Positions 16,891 to 25,257 of a DNA stretch of 64,000 nucleotides are shown here, in pieces. This stretch comes from a bacterium. GTDB taxonomy: Bacteria > UBP14 > UBA6098 > 4484-93. Where the stretch lies: assembly GCA_021158465.1 (NCBI GenBank), contig JAGGUN010000019.1, forward strand, positions 62,001 through 126,000, in the 5' to 3' direction. The position numbers were made by a program, and so were the translations under genes. Each line of letters begins with the position of its first letter. Position 1 is the first letter of the stretch. A model generated the notes under the pieces. That model worked only from the letters and a program-made list of their open reading frames with translations. It ran no database searches and was not told the origin of the DNA.

Positions 16891-16894
16891 CTGT

Positions 16895-17722
16895 ATGGTA
16901 AAGAGGTTCTGGATACAGCTTCTCGGGACGGTTCTTCCCAACTCATACACCAAAGGGCTTCTGACCGGAGCACAGATTTATCAAGGTCCTGCAAAAGGGG
17001 CTTGTATCCCAGTTCTCAACTGCTATAGCTGTCCGCTTGCATATACATCCTGTCCCATCGGGGCACTCCAGCACTTTATGGCAATCAAATCGCCTCCATA
17101 CCTTCTCTTGGGAACATTGTTTCCCATTGGTGTCGCGGTCGGTAGAGCCACCTGCGGATGGATATGCCCGTTCGGGTTCCTCCAGGATCTGCTTTATAAG
17201 ATTAAAACCCCGAAGATTGGATTGCCAGGCTGGACAGGATATCTCAAATATCTATCTTTGGTTTTACTGGTGCTCGTTATACCGTATCTCACGACGGAAC
17301 CTTGGTTCTGCAAGCTATGCCCTCAGGGAATGATAGAGGGCGGTATCCCGCAGGTCCTTTTATTCCCTGAAATCAGGCATCTTGTCGGATGGCTTTATTC
17401 AGTAAAAGGAGTAATACTTGCTACCTTCCTCATATTGTTTATCCTCATCAAGCGACCGTTCTGCCGGATGGTATGCCCGCTTGGAGCAATATTCTCATTC
17501 TTTAACAAGATAAGCCTGCTCCAGATAACGGTCGATCCGGAGGGATGCACAAAATGTGGCATCTGCAGAGCGGTTTGCCCGATGGATATATCGATATATG
17601 AGGACCCATCGAGCCTCGAGTGTATAAGATGTATGGAATGCGTGAGGGTCTGCCCGAATGTGCATATAACAACGCTTCTCTCACCGACAGAAAAATGTAG
17701 TCCACAGGAAGGAGAAGGATGA
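16895..17722 (+). CDS. NapH/YccM-like membrane polyferredoxin (4Fe-4S)
   Basis: A 275-residue membrane protein with several hydrophobic segments and two kinds of cysteine motifs. Near the start are CYSCPLAYTSCPIG and CGWICPFGFLQD; in the middle CKLCPQG and CRMVCPLGAIFSF; near the C-terminus two ferredoxin-like clusters, CTKCGICRAVCP and CIRCMECVRVCP. The CxxxCP elements in membrane loops are the hallmark of NapH/CcoG/YccM-type proteins, which pass electrons across or along the inner membrane. It sits between the CXXC mini-protein and an exported thioredoxin-like protein (ATGA overlap), suggesting delivery of electrons to the periplasm. The physiological donor is not evident. Confidence 0.88.
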   Translation: MVKRFWIQLLGTVLPNSYTKGLLTGAQIYQGPAKGACIPVLNCYSCPLAYTSCPIGALQHFMAIKSPPYLLLGTLFPIGVAVGRATCGWICPFGFLQDLLYKIKTPKIGLPGWTGYLKYLSLVLLVLVIPYLTTEPWFCKLCPQGMIEGGIPQVLLFPEIRHLVGWLYSVKGVILATFLILFILIKRPFCRMVCPLGAIFSFFNKISLLQITVDPEGCTKCGICRAVCPMDISIYEDPSSLECIRCMECVRVCPNVHITTLLSPTEKCSPQEGEG

Positions 17723-19629
17723 AATCTTTCACGATATCTATTCTGTTTCTCCTTTTGCTTTCGACCGTTGCGTCCCCTTTTGACAGAATGGTTCTGGGTG
17801 AGCTTTTCGCAAACCACGGCTGTCCTTACTGTGTCCCTGCCAACCAGTTCCTCGATGAGCTTTACCCTGACATCTCCGACCATACCGCACTCATCCGTTA
17901 TCATGTCTGGTGGCCTGCATCCGATGACCCGTTCTATGAATATAACCCCGAGCAGAACAGGGAAAGAACAACATGCTATGCTGTCTCTGCTGTTCCATCC
18001 TTTGTCATCGATGGTGAGGTAGTTGATGCACCATACGGGCAATGGGACGACTCACTCGATGCCCGCGCAGAGGTTTCTTCTCCTGTTGCAATCGAGATAG
18101 ACACGAGCATCTTCGGTGAAGTAACGATAAGAATAGATACACGAGACCTTACAGAATCGATGGGTGGAAAGCTGTTTGTCGTCATAACGGAGGATTCTAT
18201 TCACCACATTGCTCCAAACGGCGAGACGATGTTCCAGCAGATTATGAGGAAGATGATCCCACCCGATGGTGAGCCGATGACGCTCCATCCAGGCGTGACA
18301 GTCGAAAAAAGTTTTGATATTCCAATTGACCCAGTTTGGAACCTTGAGCAGTGCAACATAGTGGCTTTCTTTCAGGCATTTTCTCGTGAGGTATTGCAGT
18401 CTGCTGTGGTCCGCTTCCCTCATCGCCCAGAATACTTCGTCTCACTTTCTGCCGATTCTGGGAAGAAATCAATAGCATCGCCGCATTCTGTGGTGAGCTT
18501 CCGAATGACGCTCTCTAACACTGGAACGGAAAGCGATATATATTCTTTCTGGCACGACGATACAGGACTTCCCGATGGCTGGAGCGCCCAACTTTCCTGG
18601 GTTAGCGGCCTGTTTGACTCCTCTGATATATACCTCTCATCCATGGAGGCAGTCAGCATATCACTTGATGTCCATGTCGGCGATGGTGGAATAGGGTATG
18701 TGGATGTCAATGCCGCATCGAACACGGTAGTCGATCTCCGGAAGAGCATCCGCTTCATCGTCATATCCGATGTGGACATGCTTCTCGTCGACAACTCAAA
18801 GGACATTGCGGGGGAGGAGCTAATACTATCCGATCTGAACGAACTATTTGGTAATGTCGCTTACTGGAACACATCCTCCGATGGACAGATTACAGGCATA
18901 GACGGTATAGACATAGGCAGTCTTGTCTGGTATTCAGGGAAGGACACATCGACCGCCCTTCTATATGACGACATCGAACAGCTTTCAGATTATCTATCGG
19001 ATGGCGGCGGTTTGCTCGTCGCAGGGAACGGATTTGGCAGAAGCATAGGGAGCAACGCATTCTATATTCTCAGGATGAAGTCGGTGTATCTTGGAAGCTC
19101 GGATAGCTATTCCTCGGTTTCGGGTGTTGGACCACTTGCTGGTTTATCGGCTGACCTGCTGCCCACCAATGTTGAGGTGATCCGTCCACTCAACGATTCT
19201 GCAGTCGTCACTCTCCAGTATGATGATGGGGAGACCTGCGCAGGGATATACTTTAAGGATGGTTATAAACTCGTCTATCTCCCGTTCGACCCAGCAGATA
19301 TACCCAACTCTGATGCAAGGAGGGAGCTGTTTGGCAGGCTCCTTGGAGGGCTACCAGTGGAGGATACAGGTAAACCCAAGATGGTATCGCTCGATGTTTA
19401 CCCGAACCCGTTTAACGGCGAGCTAAACATCCATCTGGATGCCTCAGGATGTTCATCGGTCGAGATTTATAACACGCTCGGAGAGAAAGTAGCCGAACTT
19501 GTGCTAACATCCTATGATGCTCCTGCAACCGTTCGCTGGAAGCCGGATGATCTCCCATCAGGTGTCTACCTTCTCCGTGCCTCGCTGAAGAAATATCCCA
19601 TCTATAGAAAAATTGTGTTGCTAAAATAG
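17719..19629 (+). CDS. Exported thioredoxin/Omp28-like protein with C-terminal sorting tail
   Basis: A 636-residue secreted protein. After a signal peptide (MKSFTISILFLLLLSTVASP) comes a thioredoxin-like domain: MVLGELFANHGCPYCVPANQ with a CPYC redox pair at about residue 35, then AVSAVPSFVIDGE, with the cis-proline region of the fold. The middle is Ig-like, followed by a segment like a gasdermin-unrelated flavodoxin/DUF-type fold (VDMLLVDNSKDIAGEE, GGGLLVAGNGFGRS). The tail begins VYPNPFNGELNIHLDASG and ends SGVYLLRASLKKYPI, a type IX-like sorting domain. Omp28-type proteins of Bacteroidetes share the thioredoxin head. Coupled by ATGA to the polyferredoxin, it may be the acceptor of electrons in this operon (inference). 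Confidence 0.82.
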   Translation: MKSFTISILFLLLLSTVASPFDRMVLGELFANHGCPYCVPANQFLDELYPDISDHTALIRYHVWWPASDDPFYEYNPEQNRERTTCYAVSAVPSFVIDGEVVDAPYGQWDDSLDARAEVSSPVAIEIDTSIFGEVTIRIDTRDLTESMGGKLFVVITEDSIHHIAPNGETMFQQIMRKMIPPDGEPMTLHPGVTVEKSFDIPIDPVWNLEQCNIVAFFQAFSREVLQSAVVRFPHRPEYFVSLSADSGKKSIASPHSVVSFRMTLSNTGTESDIYSFWHDDTGLPDGWSAQLSWVSGLFDSSDIYLSSMEAVSISLDVHVGDGGIGYVDVNAASNTVVDLRKSIRFIVISDVDMLLVDNSKDIAGEELILSDLNELFGNVAYWNTSSDGQITGIDGIDIGSLVWYSGKDTSTALLYDDIEQLSDYLSDGGGLLVAGNGFGRSIGSNAFYILRMKSVYLGSSDSYSSVSGVGPLAGLSADLLPTNVEVIRPLNDSAVVTLQYDDGETCAGIYFKDGYKLVYLPFDPADIPNSDARRELFGRLLGGLPVEDTGKPKMVSLDVYPNPFNGELNIHLDASGCSSVEIYNTLGEKVAELVLTSYDAPATVRWKPDDLPSGVYLLRASLKKYPIYRKIVLLK

Positions 19630-19718
19630 CTTTTTTCGTTAAATTAGGGGAATTTTACCGAGAGAGGTGCGGGAAAATAGCAATTCATTTTAAGTTTTTA
19701 ATATAAGAAGGAGTGTTT

Positions 19719-19814
19719 ATGCCTTGTGGCAGGAAGCGGAAAAGAAGGAAGATAGCTACCCACAAGAGGAAGAAACGTCTTCGAAGGGACAGGCACAAAA
19801 AGAAGAAAAGATAA
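19719..19814 (+). CDS. mS38/COX24 (AURKAIP1)-domain mini-protein, probably ribosomal
   Basis: A 31-residue, extremely basic protein: MPCGRKRKRRKIATHKRKKR followed by LRRDRHKKKKR. This is the C-terminal motif of AURKAIP1/COX24 (mitochondrial ribosomal protein mS38), and nearly identical mini-proteins of about 30 residues are annotated in Bacteroidetes as AURKAIP1/COX24 domain proteins. AGAAGGAG at 19706-19713 lies five bases before the ATG, an ideal ribosome site. It was too short to stand out as an ORF and lies out of frame over the 5' end of the phosphodiesterase gene. A ribosome-associated role is inferred from the family. Confidence 0.85.
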   Translation: MPCGRKRKRRKIATHKRKKRLRRDRHKKKKR

Positions 19815-20302
19815 CAGTTCTTGTCCTCTCGGACACCCACATTGGACAGCAGCTCTCCTGGTTCCCCGATGAGGTTCTGCGATATCTTGATAGGGTAGAC
19901 GCCATCATCCACGCAGGGGATTTCACGAGTGAGAAAGCTTACGACTTCCTTGCGAGGATAAGATTACCGCTCTTTGCTGTCCACGGGAATATGGATGCAC
20001 CGTTCGTTAAAGAGACCCTCCCGGAGAAAAGGATTGTAACACTCGGCGGAGTGAAAATTGCCATCACACACGGCTGGGGTGCTCCCTGGGGAATTGAGAA
20101 AAGGGTGTATTCATTCCTTGAGGTGGAGAGACCGGATATAATGATCTTTGGGCACTCGCACAAACCGCTTAAAAAACGGATAGGGAAAGTTCAGCTTTTC
20201 AACCCGGGCGCAGTCTGTGGCGAGATCTTCTCACGGCATAGGAGCTTCGGATTACTCACCGTCTCGTCCGGAATGGCAAATTTCGATCTTGTTAAGTTCT
20301 GA
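19724..20302 (+). CDS. YfcE/MJ0936-type metallophosphoesterase (start uncertain)
   Basis: A calcineurin-like phosphodiesterase of the YfcE family, about 163 residues excluding the doubtful N-terminus. Metal motifs: LVLSDTHIGQ, IHAGDFTSEKA, FAVHGNMDAPF, ITHGWGAPWG, and FGHSHKPLKK. The start is a puzzle: the conserved part begins ITVLVLSDTH, but no ATG or GTG precedes it in frame. The choices are the TTG at 19724, five bases after the ATG of the mS38-like gene and reading through all of it in another frame to give a Lys/Glu-rich extension, or the ATA at 19811 that overlaps the mini-gene's TAA stop. Substrate unknown; E. coli YfcE cleaves model phosphodiesters. Confidence 0.8.
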   Translation: MWQEAEKKEDSYPQEEETSSKGQAQKEEKITVLVLSDTHIGQQLSWFPDEVLRYLDRVDAIIHAGDFTSEKAYDFLARIRLPLFAVHGNMDAPFVKETLPEKRIVTLGGVKIAITHGWGAPWGIEKRVYSFLEVERPDIMIFGHSHKPLKKRIGKVQLFNPGAVCGEIFSRHRSFGLLTVSSGMANFDLVKF

Positions 20303-20384
20303 TGAGCCGGTTATCTAACCCACTGCCTCAATTATGCGTTAACCACAGATACACAGGGACTCCCTTGAAAAATACACAATCTAT

Positions 20385-20413
20385 TTGATTTTTTCGCTAT
20401 TTTATTGTATATT
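20385..20413 (+). promoter_or_regulatory. Candidate promoter for lapAB operon
   Basis: TTGATT (20385-20390), 17-base spacer, TATATT (20408-20413), in the 142-base gap before lapA. The AT-rich stretch around it has no other obvious signal. Confidence 0.5.
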
Positions 20414-20444
20414 GAAAATTAATATTCAAAAGAGAGGAAAAGAG

Positions 20445-20768
20445 ATGGGAGTAATACGGACAATCCTTGTTATAATCTTTATCTTCGCTGTAATTGCCAT
20501 ATCCATCCTCAATCAGACGGAGATTGTTGGTAAGATTTCGCTTGGCTTCACCGAGCTTGAGAATGTCCCGCTTGTGCTTGTGCTGATTGAAACATTCGTC
20601 ATAGGGTTCCTGTATGCAACGATTGCGTATCTTCTGCAGAGCTTAAACAGCCGTGCAACCATCCGTAGATACCGCAGGAGGATAAAGGAGCTTGAATCCG
20701 AACTCGAAGCAATGAGAAACCTTCCGCTGGAGGATATAGAGATAGAGGAGCAGGGAAATGGTGGTTGA
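20445..20768 (+). CDS. LapA-family membrane protein
   Basis: A 107-residue protein of the LapA (YciS) type. It has two membrane helices, IRTILVIIFIFAVIAISILNQ and VLVLIETFVIGFLYATIAYLL, and a charged coiled C-terminus (RRYRRRIKELESELEAM). LapA works with LapB in control of lipopolysaccharide assembly in E. coli. The start at 20445 is preceded by GAGAGG; the frame extends 20 codons upstream but through the likely promoter. It overlaps the LapB-like gene by 11 bases, the same order as lapA-lapB in E. coli. Confidence 0.83.
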   Translation: MGVIRTILVIIFIFAVIAISILNQTEIVGKISLGFTELENVPLVLVLIETFVIGFLYATIAYLLQSLNSRATIRRYRRRIKELESELEAMRNLPLEDIEIEEQGNGG

Positions 20769-21885
20769 GAGCATCGGTGTATACATATTTATTATAGTTG
20801 TTCTTTTTGCTATTGCCCTGTGGGGTTGGCACAAGTGGAGCGAGACGAAGAAGCGGCGTTCCTCAGAATACTTCTACTCAGGACTTCTAAAACTCATCCG
20901 CGGAGATAGGAGAGGCGCACTGGTTGACCTGAAACACGCAGCACAGGAATCATCGGATAATATCACCTCATATATTCTTATAGGTGATATACTTCGTGAG
21001 GAGAAAAAGCCTGCTAAAGCCCTTCAGGTGCACAAGTCGATAACCATCCGCTCAGATATAAAGGAAAGCGAAAAAGCAGATGCTTACAAGAGCCTTATCC
21101 TTGACCAGATAGCTCTCGGTATGCACAAGGACGCACTCCAAACGGCGAAGAAACTGCTCTCCGTCCGCAAAGACGATTGGGCAGTGAATATCTACCTCGA
21201 GGAATTGGAAGCAAACGAAAACTGGGAGGAGGGAATAAACTTTTTGTCGAAGCTGCCCAAAACCGAAAGGAGGGATAAGCTTCTATCCTTCTACGAGGTG
21301 GAACTCGGGAAAAAGTTCGTCAGTGAGGGGGAGAACCGAAAAGGGAGGATACACTTCAAGGAAGCGATAAAGCTGAACAAGGAATGCTACCCCGCATACA
21401 TTGAAATAGGGGAAGCATATGTGAAAGACGAGCGCATAGATGATGCTATTGCTTGGTGGACAAACTTTTCTGCGCAGTTCCCCGATAAGGCGTACCTCGT
21501 GATAGAGCCGCTCGAGAAGGCGTTCTACGATAGAGGTAAGTTCCAGCAGGTGGTAAACTTCTACGAAACACTCATAAATGAGGGCAAGTCCAGTAGAGAG
21601 ATATTCTTCGCGCTCTCAAACATCTATGTTAAGATGGGAGATTACGCTTCAGCAATATCTACTCTCGAACGGCTTGATGCGAAAAACAGGGAGGATAAGA
21701 TCCAACTTATGTACCTTTACTTCCAGAATCAACAGTTCGACAAAATAGAGGGGCTCATCAAAGAAATCTATGAGGAAACAATTTCTGCAAAGAGGAAATT
21801 CATCTGCAAAAGTTGTGGGTATGAGAGTGAGCGTCCCCTCTGGCGGTGCCCAGGATGCAATGAATGGGATTCATTTAATATTTAG
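20758..21885 (+). CDS. lapB: LapB (YciM)-like TPR protein with C-terminal rubredoxin-type metal site
   Basis: A 375-residue protein: one N-terminal membrane helix (IGVYIFIIVVLFAIALWGW), TPR repeats over residues about 35-340 (for example YPAYIEIGEAYVKDERIDDA), and the diagnostic C-terminal rubredoxin-like knuckles CKSCGYES and CPGCNEWDSF. In E. coli LapB controls LpxC degradation and links lipopolysaccharide synthesis to transport. All domains are present and the length (E. coli 389) fits. It overlaps lapA by 11 bases, and the next gene begins inside its last codons. Confidence 0.92.
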   Translation: MVVESIGVYIFIIVVLFAIALWGWHKWSETKKRRSSEYFYSGLLKLIRGDRRGALVDLKHAAQESSDNITSYILIGDILREEKKPAKALQVHKSITIRSDIKESEKADAYKSLILDQIALGMHKDALQTAKKLLSVRKDDWAVNIYLEELEANENWEEGINFLSKLPKTERRDKLLSFYEVELGKKFVSEGENRKGRIHFKEAIKLNKECYPAYIEIGEAYVKDERIDDAIAWWTNFSAQFPDKAYLVIEPLEKAFYDRGKFQQVVNFYETLINEGKSSREIFFALSNIYVKMGDYASAISTLERLDAKNREDKIQLMYLYFQNQQFDKIEGLIKEIYEETISAKRKFICKSCGYESERPLWRCPGCNEWDSFNI

Positions 21886-22651
21886 CATTATTCTCCTCCT
21901 CTCTTTCGCTTGCTTGGGAGCAGAACCTCCCAAGGTAAACACAGAAGTCGAATACTGGAAGAGGGCATACTCGATTAACGATGACCAGGATGAGAAGGAA
22001 GTTTTGGCTTGTAAGATAGGTAAGTACTATTATTCCAGGGGATTATATAAATCTGCTATAAAATATCTTGATAAAACTACTGAATCCACCTGCTTTCTCC
22101 TGAAGATAAAGACTCTCGTTGTTCTTGGTAGGTTGGATGAGGCGTTTGACCTTGTGGAGAAACTTAAGCCCGATTGGCTAAAATCTATCATCATAGGGGA
22201 TATCTGCTTCAAAAAGGGAAAATATCAAGACGCCTATACATTCTATCGGCTTGTTCCGGAGGATGCTGTGTATAAGCCGTTTGTCCTCCTAAAAGAGGCG
22301 GAATGTCTTTCTCTTTTGGGCGAGACCGATGAAGCCCAGCAGATCTACTCTAATCTCGTCGGCGATTTTGAAGGAACATTTGTAGCCGAGGTTGCAAAGA
22401 GGCGGCTGAAGGAAGAGTACAGGGAGCATTACTACATTCAGCTGGGAGCGTTCTCAACAGAGGAGGCTGCCATCTCCTTCAAGGAGAAGCTTGAGAAGAA
22501 GAAGGGGATAAAACTTGACATCGTCAGCAAGACCGAAGGTGAAAGAACGCTCTATTGCGTGAGATACGGTGATTTCCCATCTCGTGCAGGGGCAGAGAAT
22601 AAGGCAAAAGAGATCTTTCAGGATACGATCTTCCTTATAGGTTGGGAGTAA
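21860..22651 (+). CDS. Exported TPR protein with C-terminal SPOR domain
   Basis: A 263-residue protein with a hydrophobic export signal (MNGIHLIFSIILLLSFACLG), a central TPR-like helical region (LACKIGKYYYSRGLYKSAIKYL, ECLSLLGETDEAQQIYSNL) and a C-terminal SPOR domain of about 65 residues (HYYIQLGAFSTEEAAISF, LDIVSKTEGERTLYCVRYGDF). SPOR domains bind denuded glycan at division sites, so it probably acts in the periplasm on septal wall. The start at 21860 lies within the 3' end of lapB (26-base overlap). A Cys sits near the end of the signal but the lipobox is poor. The TAATG junction couples it to mutS. Confidence 0.82.
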   Translation: MNGIHLIFSIILLLSFACLGAEPPKVNTEVEYWKRAYSINDDQDEKEVLACKIGKYYYSRGLYKSAIKYLDKTTESTCFLLKIKTLVVLGRLDEAFDLVEKLKPDWLKSIIIGDICFKKGKYQDAYTFYRLVPEDAVYKPFVLLKEAECLSLLGETDEAQQIYSNLVGDFEGTFVAEVAKRRLKEEYREHYYIQLGAFSTEEAAISFKEKLEKKKGIKLDIVSKTEGERTLYCVRYGDFPSRAGAENKAKEIFQDTIFLIGWE

Positions 22652-25257
22652 TGGCGCGGCGGGAAAAGCTTACATTAATGAAGCAGTACAACTCTATCAA
22701 AGCCAAGTATCCGAACAGTTTGTTGTTGTTTCGTATGGGAGACTTCTACGAGACCTTTGGAGATGACGCAAAGATTGCATCCGAGGTTCTGGGTATTACT
22801 CTGACCTCTCGTGACCACGGTGAGGGGTCTCGTACACCGCTTGCTGGGATTCCCTACCATTCGCTTGACAGGTATCTCAAGAAGCTTCTCGATGCTGGTA
22901 TCCGTGTTGCGATATGTGAGCAGCTGGAGGACCCAAAGCTTGCCAGGGGGCTTGTCAAGAGGGATGTAGTGGAAATTATAACCCCTGGAACGATAACCAT
23001 ATCCGAGGCTCTCGATGAAGGCAGAAAGAATTTTCTCCTTGCCCTGTTCCCTGTGGAGGAGAAGTTTGCACTATCCTACATCGATGTTCTCTGCGGCGAT
23101 TTCTATACGAAGACTATCCCGCCATCTCGCCTCTCATCTGAGCTTATGATAATCTCGCCCGCTGAGGTACTCGTCCCTGGGAAGATCGACGGCGGGGTCC
23201 TGAAGGTGGTAAAAAGCTATGTGAAGAACATTACTTATGTTGACGACTGGAAATTTGACTATCGGTTTGCTGCAGATACATTAAAAGAGTTCTACCATGT
23301 GAATAGTCTTGACGGTTTCTCCCAGATACCTGATGAGGAGATCGTAGCAAGTGGGGTTATAATCGACTATCTGAGAGGGCTTAAGAAGGTCGGGTTTAGG
23401 CACATCTCCTTTCCGAGGGGTGGGAAGAGGTCGGACTATCTTGAGCTTGGTGAGTCAACCGTCAGAAACCTTGAGCTTATTCGTTCCTTCACTGGTCACA
23501 AGGAAGAAGGTAGCCTCCTTGGAAGCATAGATGAAACCGTTACCCCGATGGGCAAAAGGTTACTTCGGGAGTGGCTTCTTCGTCCGCTATGCGACCGTGA
23601 GAAGATAGAGGAAAGACTGTCTGCTGTTGATGAGGCTATCCAGCATCTGGATCTCACCGAGACAATAAGGGAATACCTGTCTGGTATCGGTGACATCGAG
23701 CGTCTTTCCGGCAAGATAGGCGCGAGGAAAGCAGGTCCCAGGGATATCGCAGTTCTACGCGAGGCGCTTCGCCTCGTGCCGAAGATTAGGAAAACCCTTG
23801 AACTATTTTATTCGAAGAAACTTGTTGAAATAAGGGAAAATATCGAGGACTTCTCACCGCTCCTGAATGCAATCGAGAGGACTATCCTCCCTGACCCGCC
23901 TGCACGGATAACAGAGGGTGGTGTAATAAGGGATGGTGTGTCGTCGGAGCTGGACGAGCTCCGTTCGATAAGGGATGATGCCCAGGGTTGGTTGAAGAAT
24001 CTTGAGGCATCCCTTCGGCAAAGGACTGGTATCAGCAAGCTCCGTGTTGGCTACAATAAGGTCTTCGGCTACTATATTGAGGTAACAAAAAGCTTCCTCG
24101 ACCGCGTTCCCGATGATTTCATCCGCAAGCAGACGCTCGTCCAAGCTGAGAGGTTTATAACACCAGAGCTCAAACAGTTTGAGGAGAAGATCCTCTCATC
24201 ATCAGAGAGGATTGTTGAGATTGAGAAGGGTATCTTCGAGGAGCTGCTCCACTTTGTTGAGGGATGGGCGTTCAAATTGCGTAATCTGGCTCAACTCTTC
24301 TCACAACTTGATCTCCTTCTCGGGTTCGCCACTCTTGCAGTGAAGAAGCGCTACTGTCGCCCTGTCATCCGCGAGGACGACCGCATTATCATAAAGGAGG
24401 GTCGTCACCCGGTAATTGAGGATTTCATTGGAGCCTCAGCATACACCCCAAACGATACATTCCTCTCAAATGATAGAGACCAGATCCTCGTTGTCACTGG
24501 ACCAAATATGTCGGGTAAGTCAACATACCTACGGCAGACCGGACTCATCGTGATAATGGCTCATATGGGCTGCTTTGTCCCGGCAACATCGGCGGAAATA
24601 TGCCTTGTCGATAAGCTCTTTACCCGTGTCGGTGCATACGACAACATAGCCCGGGGGCAGTCTACATTTCTGGTGGAGATGGTAGAGGTAGCAAATATTC
24701 TAAACAATGCAACATCACGCTCGCTCGTTTTACTGGACGAGATAGGTCGAGGGACATCAACATTTGATGGATTATCGATTGCCTGGGCTGTGGCAGAATG
24801 TCTCCATAATCACAAGACCGTTCGACCAAAGACAATCCTTGCTACACACTATCATGAACTGACCGAACTTGCAACCTACCTTCCAAGGGTAAAGAACCTG
24901 CAGGTGATAGTCAAGCGGGTAGGAGAGAATATCCATTTCACACACAAGATAATGGAAGGTGGCTGCGATGACAGCTACGGAATAGAGGTGGCAAGGTTGG
25001 CAGGGCTACCAGAAGAAACAATCGGACGGGCAAGGGAGATACTCGAAGCCCTTGAAACAGGCAAGTCACCGATAAGCTCAAAAGCAATATTTAAGAAGAG
25101 TAAAAAAGAGAAGTACGGAGGGTATCAGATAAGCCTGTTTGAGCCAGAGTATCATCCACTTATCCAAGCACTGAGGGAACTGGACATCGATAACATCACC
25201 CCTATCCAGGCACTGGAAATACTCTCCCACTGGAAGGAAAAATGGAAAAGGTTCTGA
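22651..25257 (+). CDS. mutS: DNA mismatch repair protein MutS
   Basis: An 868-residue MutS, the mismatch-recognition ATPase. The mismatch-binding motif is FRMGDFYETFGDDA (Phe-x-Glu), followed by TPLAGIPYHSLDRYL; the lever and clamp regions follow; the ATPase has GPNMSGKST near residue 618 (P-loop), FLVEMVEVANIL, LVLLDEIGRGTSTFDG and ATHYHELTEL, and a C-terminal helix-turn-helix (GLPEETIGRAREIL). All domains of full-length MutS are present, so it is MutS1 and not MutS2. The ATG at 22651 overlaps the preceding TAA by one base. Its 3' end overlaps the next gene by 16 bases. Confidence 0.96.
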   Translation: MARREKLTLMKQYNSIKAKYPNSLLLFRMGDFYETFGDDAKIASEVLGITLTSRDHGEGSRTPLAGIPYHSLDRYLKKLLDAGIRVAICEQLEDPKLARGLVKRDVVEIITPGTITISEALDEGRKNFLLALFPVEEKFALSYIDVLCGDFYTKTIPPSRLSSELMIISPAEVLVPGKIDGGVLKVVKSYVKNITYVDDWKFDYRFAADTLKEFYHVNSLDGFSQIPDEEIVASGVIIDYLRGLKKVGFRHISFPRGGKRSDYLELGESTVRNLELIRSFTGHKEEGSLLGSIDETVTPMGKRLLREWLLRPLCDREKIEERLSAVDEAIQHLDLTETIREYLSGIGDIERLSGKIGARKAGPRDIAVLREALRLVPKIRKTLELFYSKKLVEIRENIEDFSPLLNAIERTILPDPPARITEGGVIRDGVSSELDELRSIRDDAQGWLKNLEASLRQRTGISKLRVGYNKVFGYYIEVTKSFLDRVPDDFIRKQTLVQAERFITPELKQFEEKILSSSERIVEIEKGIFEELLHFVEGWAFKLRNLAQLFSQLDLLLGFATLAVKKRYCRPVIREDDRIIIKEGRHPVIEDFIGASAYTPNDTFLSNDRDQILVVTGPNMSGKSTYLRQTGLIVIMAHMGCFVPATSAEICLVDKLFTRVGAYDNIARGQSTFLVEMVEVANILNNATSRSLVLLDEIGRGTSTFDGLSIAWAVAECLHNHKTVRPKTILATHYHELTELATYLPRVKNLQVIVKRVGENIHFTHKIMEGGCDDSYGIEVARLAGLPEETIGRAREILEALETGKSPISSKAIFKKSKKEKYGGYQISLFEPEYHPLIQALRELDIDNITPIQALEILSHWKEKWKRF

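Noticed and set aside
20335-20362. AACCACAGATACACAGGGA-like stretch, similar to dispersed CACAGA-type repeats in some bacteria.
   Set aside because: Only one copy is in the window, so no repeat can be supported.
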